Assembly (NCBI GenBank): GCA_029258695.1
Contig: JARIBR010000223.1
Span: forward strand, 1-8,274
Direction: 5' to 3'
Source of the DNA: Quadrisphaera sp.
GTDB lineage: Bacteria; Actinomycetota; Actinomycetes; Actinomycetales; Quadrisphaeraceae
Length of the DNA: 8,274 nucleotides
In this document: piece after piece, positions 5,463 to 8,274 of the stretch
How the letters are laid out: each line of letters begins with the position of its first letter
How positions within the stretch are numbered: the stretch's first letter is position 1
Program-made: the position numbers and the translations under genes
Notes under the pieces: model-generated
The model's database searches: none
Seen by the model: only the letters and a program-made list of their open reading frames with translations
What the model was told of the DNA's origin: nothing

Positions 5463-5763
5463 CGCCCCGTCGGCGCGGGCAGCGGCAGTCGGTGATCTCA
5501 TCGCTGCCCATGCGCTCCAGGCTGGCATGTCCGTACCCACGAGCGGTGGGCCACGGCGATCTGCGATCGGGGCGAGCAGAGGCCTCACCACGGATCGGCG
5601 CACGGTCGACGTCACCCGCCGCGCGCGGTGAGCGGCGCGTGGATCGTCCACCAGCGCCGACCTGGTCGCGACCAGCGGGCCATGAACGCTACGGAGGTGT
5701 CCCGACGGCTCCACCCGATCGCCGTCGTGCTCGCGCGATGCGGGCACTCCGCCTAGTGAAATT
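5463..5763. other. Intergenic stretch without a recognised gene
   Basis: About 300 bp between the divergent Imm-5 gene and the membrane protein/regulator pair. Frames are open on both strands because of high GC, but none shows a known domain or a believable ribosome site. A possible PIN-domain-like scrap (DLIAAHALQAGM, plus strand near 5490-5525) and a 24-codon ORF at 5682-5756 were seen and not accepted. The right end becomes locally AT-richer and holds the promoter described separately. Confidence 0.5.
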
Positions 5764-5794
5764 ACTTGCGTATGCCACAAGTCAGTGATGTCAT
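5764..5794 (+). promoter_or_regulatory. Promoter with candidate operator for the membrane protein/regulator pair
   Basis: In a locally AT-richer patch, TTGCGT (5766-5771) and TGTCAT (5789-5794) are separated by 17 bp and would start transcription near 5801, leaving a leader of about 27 nt. An inverted repeat ACTTG (5764-5768) / CAAGT (5778-5782), with a 9-bp centre, covers the -35 and spacer, a typical site for a repressor. The winged-helix regulator encoded by this operon is the natural candidate, which would make it autoregulated; that link is inference. The -10 matches the consensus at four of six bases only. Confidence 0.45.
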
Positions 5795-5827
5795 GGTGCC
5801 CTCGCACCGATGGACCAGGAGGTCGCG

Positions 5828-6277
5828 ATGGACACCACCCACCCCCAACCCACCGCGCAGCAGGCCCGCGCGCAGCTGGCCACCGCCCAGGGCCGGTCGC
5901 TGACCTCCGCCCACGACCGACGTGTCCACGCGGCGGGCACCGCGATCGTGGGAATGACCATCGCGGTCTACGCCACCGCGCAGACGATCGTCTCCGGCGC
6001 GGGGAACGTCGTGCTGAGCGTCGCGTTCTTCGCGCTCATCCTCGGGCAGGGATGGTGGGTCGAGCGCGCCGCGCGCACGGTCCCGCGCCGCTCGAAGACG
6101 ATCTCTCGGGTCGGGATCATCACCTCGTTCGTCCTGGGCCTGGTCGCCGTGCTGCCGTGGCTCAACCTCGCCGCCCAGACCTCCCCGGTGACGTGGGCGA
6201 TGGCCCTGAGCGGGGCGGCCGTCGCCGCGGTGCCGGCCCTTCTCGCCGCGGCCGTGATCGCCGTGCGCCGGCGATGA
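5828..6277 (+). CDS. Four-helix membrane protein paired with a winged-helix regulator
   Basis: The start is ATG 5828, because AGGAGG (5817-5822) lies 5 nt upstream; an earlier ATG at 5810 in frame overlaps that element. The 149-residue product has a hydrophilic N-terminus (1-33, with an ARAQLATAQGRSLTSAHDRRVHA stretch suggesting a soluble helix) and four hydrophobic segments at about 36-57, 59-78, 95-117 and 122-145, joined by short basic loops (ERAARTVPRRSK, 79-90). It ends in RRR, placing both termini in the cytoplasm. No transporter or enzyme motif is visible and I could not assign a named family. Its stop overlaps the regulator start as ATGA, so the two are translationally coupled. Small membrane proteins encoded beside a HTH_34-type regulator recur in Actinobacteria, and a functional link is likely but its nature is unknown. 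Confidence 0.85.
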   Translation: MDTTHPQPTAQQARAQLATAQGRSLTSAHDRRVHAAGTAIVGMTIAVYATAQTIVSGAGNVVLSVAFFALILGQGWWVERAARTVPRRSKTISRVGIITSFVLGLVAVLPWLNLAAQTSPVTWAMALSGAAVAAVPALLAAAVIAVRRR

Positions 6278-6585
6278 GCACCCTCGAGGGCCGTCACGCC
6301 CGCCACCACCTGGACGACGCGATCGCCTCCCCGGTACGCCTGAGCCTGGTCGCCGCCCTCGCGCAGGTCGACGAGGCAGAGTTCGCCCACGTCCGCGACC
6401 ACATCGAGGTCACGGACTCCACGCTCTCGCGCCACGCCGCCCAGCTGGAGACCGTCGGCTACGTCAAGATCCGCAAGGGCTACGTCGGCAAGCGGCCGCG
6501 AACCTGGCTGTCGCTCACCGCCGACGGCCGAGCGGCCTTCACCCAGCACCTCACGGCGCTGCGCGCCATCGCCGACGGGCTCTAG
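6274..6585 (+). CDS. Winged-helix transcriptional regulator (HTH_34/ArsR-MarR-like)
   Basis: The 103-residue protein is a single winged-helix DNA-binding domain. The first helix contains LDDAIASPVRLSLVAALAQ (13-31, the ASPVRL-type opening of these regulators). The helix-turn-helix runs from EFAHVRDHIEVTDSTLSRHAAQL (36-58), with TDSTLSRH as the start of the recognition helix, and the wing is KIRKGYVGKRPRTWLSLT (65-82). The closing GRAAFTQHLTALRAIA (85-100) is the dimerisation helix. This layout is that of the 'winged helix DNA-binding domain' family (HTH_34), one-domain regulators of about 95-105 residues. No cysteine metal site of the ArsR type is present, so the effector is unknown. It starts inside the stop of the membrane-protein gene (ATGA). 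Autoregulation through the inverted repeat at 5764-5782 is plausible. Confidence 0.9.
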   Translation: MSTLEGRHARHHLDDAIASPVRLSLVAALAQVDEAEFAHVRDHIEVTDSTLSRHAAQLETVGYVKIRKGYVGKRPRTWLSLTADGRAAFTQHLTALRAIADGL

Positions 6586-6592
6586 CCGGCCC

Positions 6593-6624
6593 CGAGGAGC
6601 CGATCCCGTCGTCGGGGCTCCTCG
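6593..6624 (+). terminator. Hairpin terminator after the regulator gene
   Basis: CGAGGAGCC (6593-6601) and GGCTCCTCG (6616-6624) pair over 9 bp around a 14-nt loop, beginning 8 nt after the regulator stop. There is no T-run. It sits between convergent genes and may act on the plus-strand transcript. Confidence 0.6.
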
Positions 6625-6668
6625 ACGACCGGACGCGGGTGGCCACGGGTCCCGGAGGCTCACTTGGT

Positions 6669-6690
6669 GGCGACGACGCGGTGCGTCGCC
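6669..6690 (-). terminator. Hairpin at the 3' end of the DUF664/DinB gene
   Basis: GGCGACG (6669-6675) and CGTCGCC (6684-6690) form a 7-bp stem with an 8-nt loop just past (and touching) the TAG at 6690-6692 of the minus-strand gene. Together with the hairpin at 6593-6624 it separates two convergent transcription units. No T-run is present. Confidence 0.45.
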
Positions 6691-7220
6691 TACTCGCCCG
6701 TGCGCCCGTCGGCGAGCTCGCGCAGCACGTCCAGGTGACCGAGGTGGCGAGCCGTCTCCTCCAGCAGGTGCACGAGCACGAAGCGCAGCGTGATCCGCCG
6801 ACCCCGCTCGTCGAGCGCGCTGCGGTCCAGGTCCAGCTCATCCGCCACCGCCCGGGAACGCCGGCACGCGACGCGGTAGAGGTCGAGCGAGTCCGCCAAC
6901 GGCTCCTCAGCGGCCGAGTGGAACTCCCAGTCCGGGTCCTCCTCGAACGGCGCGCTGGCCCACGGCTCCGGCAGGCCGCGCCCAGCGAGGCGGTCGGTGA
7001 ACCACGAGTCCTCCACGAGGGCCAGGTGCTTGACCACCCCGGCGGCGGTCGTCCCGCTGCCCAGCGGGCTGGTCGCCGCCGCCACCTGGTCCATGCCCTC
7101 GACCTTGAGCGCCACGCCCTGTCGATACCACTCCAGCAACCCCGTCAGCGTCGCGTGCTCGTCGGCGGCGTAGACCGCGGGCATCTCGCGCAGACCGGTG
7201 TCCAGCGGTGGCGTCGTCAT
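6690..7220 (-). CDS. DUF664 / DinB-superfamily protein (mycothiol-transferase-like)
   Basis: This 176-residue protein starts at ATG 7220 (MTTPPLD). It has the features of DUF664 proteins, four-helix-bundle members of the DinB/YfiT-like superfamily: the helix DEHATLTGLLEWYRQGV (20-36), GTTAAGVVKHLALVEDSWF (56-74) with metal-ligand-type His65, the central ERG/PEPW...DPDWEF loop (82-100), and the end FVLVHLLEETARHLGHLDVLREL (147-169) with His159 and His162. Superfamily members bind a divalent metal through such histidines, and several use mycothiol or bacillithiol as thiol cofactor; the substrate here is unknown. No strong ribosome-binding sequence is evident before ATG 7220. It lies about 40 bp downstream of the VOC relic and on the same strand as the mycothiol-dependent enzyme upstream, which suggests one transcription unit. 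Intact. Confidence 0.88.
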   Translation of the reverse strand: MTTPPLDTGLREMPAVYAADEHATLTGLLEWYRQGVALKVEGMDQVAAATSPLGSGTTAAGVVKHLALVEDSWFTDRLAGRGLPEPWASAPFEEDPDWEFHSAAEEPLADSLDLYRVACRRSRAVADELDLDRSALDERGRRITLRFVLVHLLEETARHLGHLDVLRELADGRTGE

Positions 7221-7260
7221 CGCGCGAGGGTGGCAGGGACGTCGGACGGTCGAAGGTCGG

Positions 7261-7500
7261 TCACCCCGCAGCGGTGAGGACCTCCACGCGGTTGCCGGAC
7301 CCGTCGCGGCAGTGGAAGCGGACGAACCCCTCCAGCGTCTCGCGCTCGGCCCAGGAGACCTCGAAGCCGGCGGCAGCGATCGCCTCGGCGCGCTCCTCGA
7401 GATCGACCAGCGAAGCGAGGAGGAACGCCGGGTGAGCCTTGCGGGCGGGGGCGAAGGGCTCGTCGACCCCGAGGTGGACCTCCTGGGGATGAGAGGTCAC
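7261..7500 (-). pseudogene. VOC/glyoxalase family protein, C-terminal half only
   Basis: The frame (79 codons from GTG 7500) matches the second half of a single-domain VOC protein of about 120-130 residues: VHLGVDEPFAPARKAHPAFLL (8-28), a helix with ERAEAIAAAGFEVSW (36-50), and FVRFHCRDGSGNRVEVL (59-75), where GNRVEVL is the family's last beta strand with its metal-ligand Glu. The first beta-alpha-beta-beta-beta unit, which begins with the DHV metal His, is absent. Immediately upstream is the end of the mycothiol enzyme gene, 4 nt away. A half VOC module cannot form the usual paired-module metal site alone, so a truncated gene is the best reading. Because the ORF is clean and has a start near the upstream stop, expression as a small protein that pairs as an oligomer cannot be excluded. 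Confidence 0.75.
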
Positions 7501-7509
7501 CCTCTCATC
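7488..7509 (-). repeat. Perfect inverted repeat at the junction of two minus-strand genes
   Basis: GATGAGAGG (7488-7496) and CCTCTCATC (7501-7509) form a 9-bp stem with a 4-nt TCAC loop. It covers the stop codon of the mycothiol-dependent enzyme (TGA, 7505-7507) and the first codons of the VOC fragment. It may be a terminator or attenuator hairpin, or a scar of the event that removed the VOC 5' half. Confidence 0.55.
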
Positions 7510-8197
7510 GCGACAGCCACTCCGTCAGGGTGTCCAGCCCCTCCCCGGCGAGCTCGCCCAGCGCCGCCCGCCGCCCGGTCGCCGCGAGGAGCAGGGAGAG
7601 CAGCGGGCCGGTGACGGTCGGCCCCGCCCCGAGAGAGACCGGCGCGTCGTCGGCGTCGAGCCGCAGCCGGGTGAGCAGCTCCTTGGCCCCGCCGAAGGAG
7701 GCGGGCGCGGCGGCCTGCGCCTGGAGCGCCCACGTCAGCGCCTGCACCGGGTAGCGGCGGGTGATGCCCAGCGGCCGACGGACGTCCTCGCCGTGGACCA
7801 CCTCCTCGACGAGACGGCTGCCCAGCGGCGCCGGAGGCGTGGACGTGCGGTCCGCGACCTCCCGCAGACGCTGGAGGAGCTGCTGCGGTGATCGACCACC
7901 CTCGCGACGGACGCCGTCGGCGGTGGCGCCGTCGAAGTCGAACCGCGCGCGGACGAGCCCGAGCACGAAGCCGCGACGGGTCGTCCGTGCGCTGTCGACG
8001 AGGTGGGCGGCGACGTCCCCGACGCTCCACCCCTCGCACGCCGACGGCAAGGCCCAGTCGTGCTCGTCGACGCCCTCGAGGTCGGCGATCAGCGCGCGGC
8101 GCTCCGCGTGGACGAGGGGCCAGACCTGCGCCGGCACCGGGCGGGCTCGTCCCTGCCCGCGATCCGCCGTCCGCTGACGACCGTTCCTCCTGCTCAC
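7505..8197 (-). CDS. Maleylpyruvate isomerase family mycothiol-dependent enzyme
   Basis: From GTG 8197 (GGGAGA 4 nt upstream) the protein has 230 residues; a further GTG at 8239 would add 14. After a basic, poorly conserved leader (1-25) comes the DinB-like mycothiol-dependent domain: WPLVHAERRALIADLEGVDEHDW (26-48), the family signature PSACEGWSVGDVAAHL (51-66) with His65, LVRARFDFD (81-89), and VEEVVHGEDVRRPLGI (130-145) with His135 as another metal ligand candidate. The C-terminal part has VTGPLLSLLLAATGR (195-209). Relatives use mycothiol, the actinobacterial thiol, as cofactor and bind a divalent metal; the best studied isomerises maleylpyruvate, but most paralogues, this one included, have unknown substrates. 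It heads a minus-strand run with the VOC fragment (4 nt away) and the DUF664 gene, another DinB-fold protein. The gene appears intact. Confidence 0.9.
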   Translation of the reverse strand: MSRRNGRQRTADRGQGRARPVPAQVWPLVHAERRALIADLEGVDEHDWALPSACEGWSVGDVAAHLVDSARTTRRGFVLGLVRARFDFDGATADGVRREGGRSPQQLLQRLREVADRTSTPPAPLGSRLVEEVVHGEDVRRPLGITRRYPVQALTWALQAQAAAPASFGGAKELLTRLRLDADDAPVSLGAGPTVTGPLLSLLLAATGRRAALGELAGEGLDTLTEWLSR

Positions 8198-8274
8198 GGG
8201 CTCTCCCTGGGCGTCGTCGGTGGGATGCTGCTGGAGCACCGTAGGGCCCGGGACCGGATCCGCCGACCTGCGTC

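Noticed and set aside
5473..5535. Plus-strand frame reading AVGDLIAAHALQAGMSVPT, reminiscent of the end of a PIN-domain (VapC-type) toxin.
   Set aside because: Only about a dozen residues resemble the motif; no acidic catalytic residues, start or antitoxin were found nearby, so it may be chance.
5682..5756. 24-codon ORF (MNATEVSRRLHP...) just before the promoter of the membrane protein/regulator pair.
   Set aside because: No good ribosome binding site and no recognised homology; short ORFs of this size are expected by chance.
4422..5807. Very long minus-strand open frame spanning both Imm-5 copies and the upstream gap.
   Set aside because: Only its segment near 4780-4916 matches a protein family (start of Imm-5 copy 2); the rest is out of frame with Imm-5 copy 1 and low-complexity.

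Overview
This window is high-GC DNA with strongly G/C-ending codons and frequent GTG starts. It encodes a predicted mycothiol-dependent enzyme, which points to an actinobacterium, probably a soil or environmental type with many small paralogous enzymes. No RNA gene, CRISPR array, complete insertion sequence or phage module could be seen.

Layout. (1) 1-455: the 3' end of a phosphoketolase gene, closed by a long perfect hairpin. (2) 456-2187 (+): a small four-helix membrane protein, then a full-length luciferase-like flavin monooxygenase with a good ribosome binding site. (3) 2184-4916: a stretch of gene decay. A DUF805 gene overlapping the monooxygenase stop is cut by an in-frame TAG. A divergent AT-richer gene (CrtO-like acyltransferase family) sits behind what looks like a leaderless promoter. 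After it come an unrecognised coding-like fragment, a P-loop nucleotidase-like gene with an internal deletion and a TAG, a short-chain dehydrogenase lacking its N-terminus and an internal block, and an Imm-5-type immunity gene with a frameshifting internal deletion. (4) 4952-5452 (-): an intact Imm-5-type immunity protein, the tandem partner of the broken copy. (5) 5453-5827: mostly non-coding, ending in a promoter with an inverted repeat. (6) 5828-6585 (+): a translationally coupled pair, membrane protein plus winged-helix regulator, followed by a terminator-like hairpin. (7) 6690-8197 (-): a probable three-gene run encoding a maleylpyruvate isomerase-family mycothiol-dependent enzyme, the C-terminal half of a VOC/glyoxalase protein, and a DUF664/DinB-type protein.

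The main biological story is erosion rather than a new functional system. At least five coding units (DUF805, P-loop NTPase, SDR, Imm-5 copy 2, VOC) are visibly broken, mostly by internal or terminal deletions, while their neighbours are intact. The two nonsense codons both fall where Trp is expected or plausible (TGG to TAG). The most interesting intact items are the orphan Imm-5 gene beside its decayed duplicate, the compositionally distinct CrtO-like gene, and the membrane protein/regulator pair with a candidate operator. I did not find convincing evidence for a previously undescribed system.
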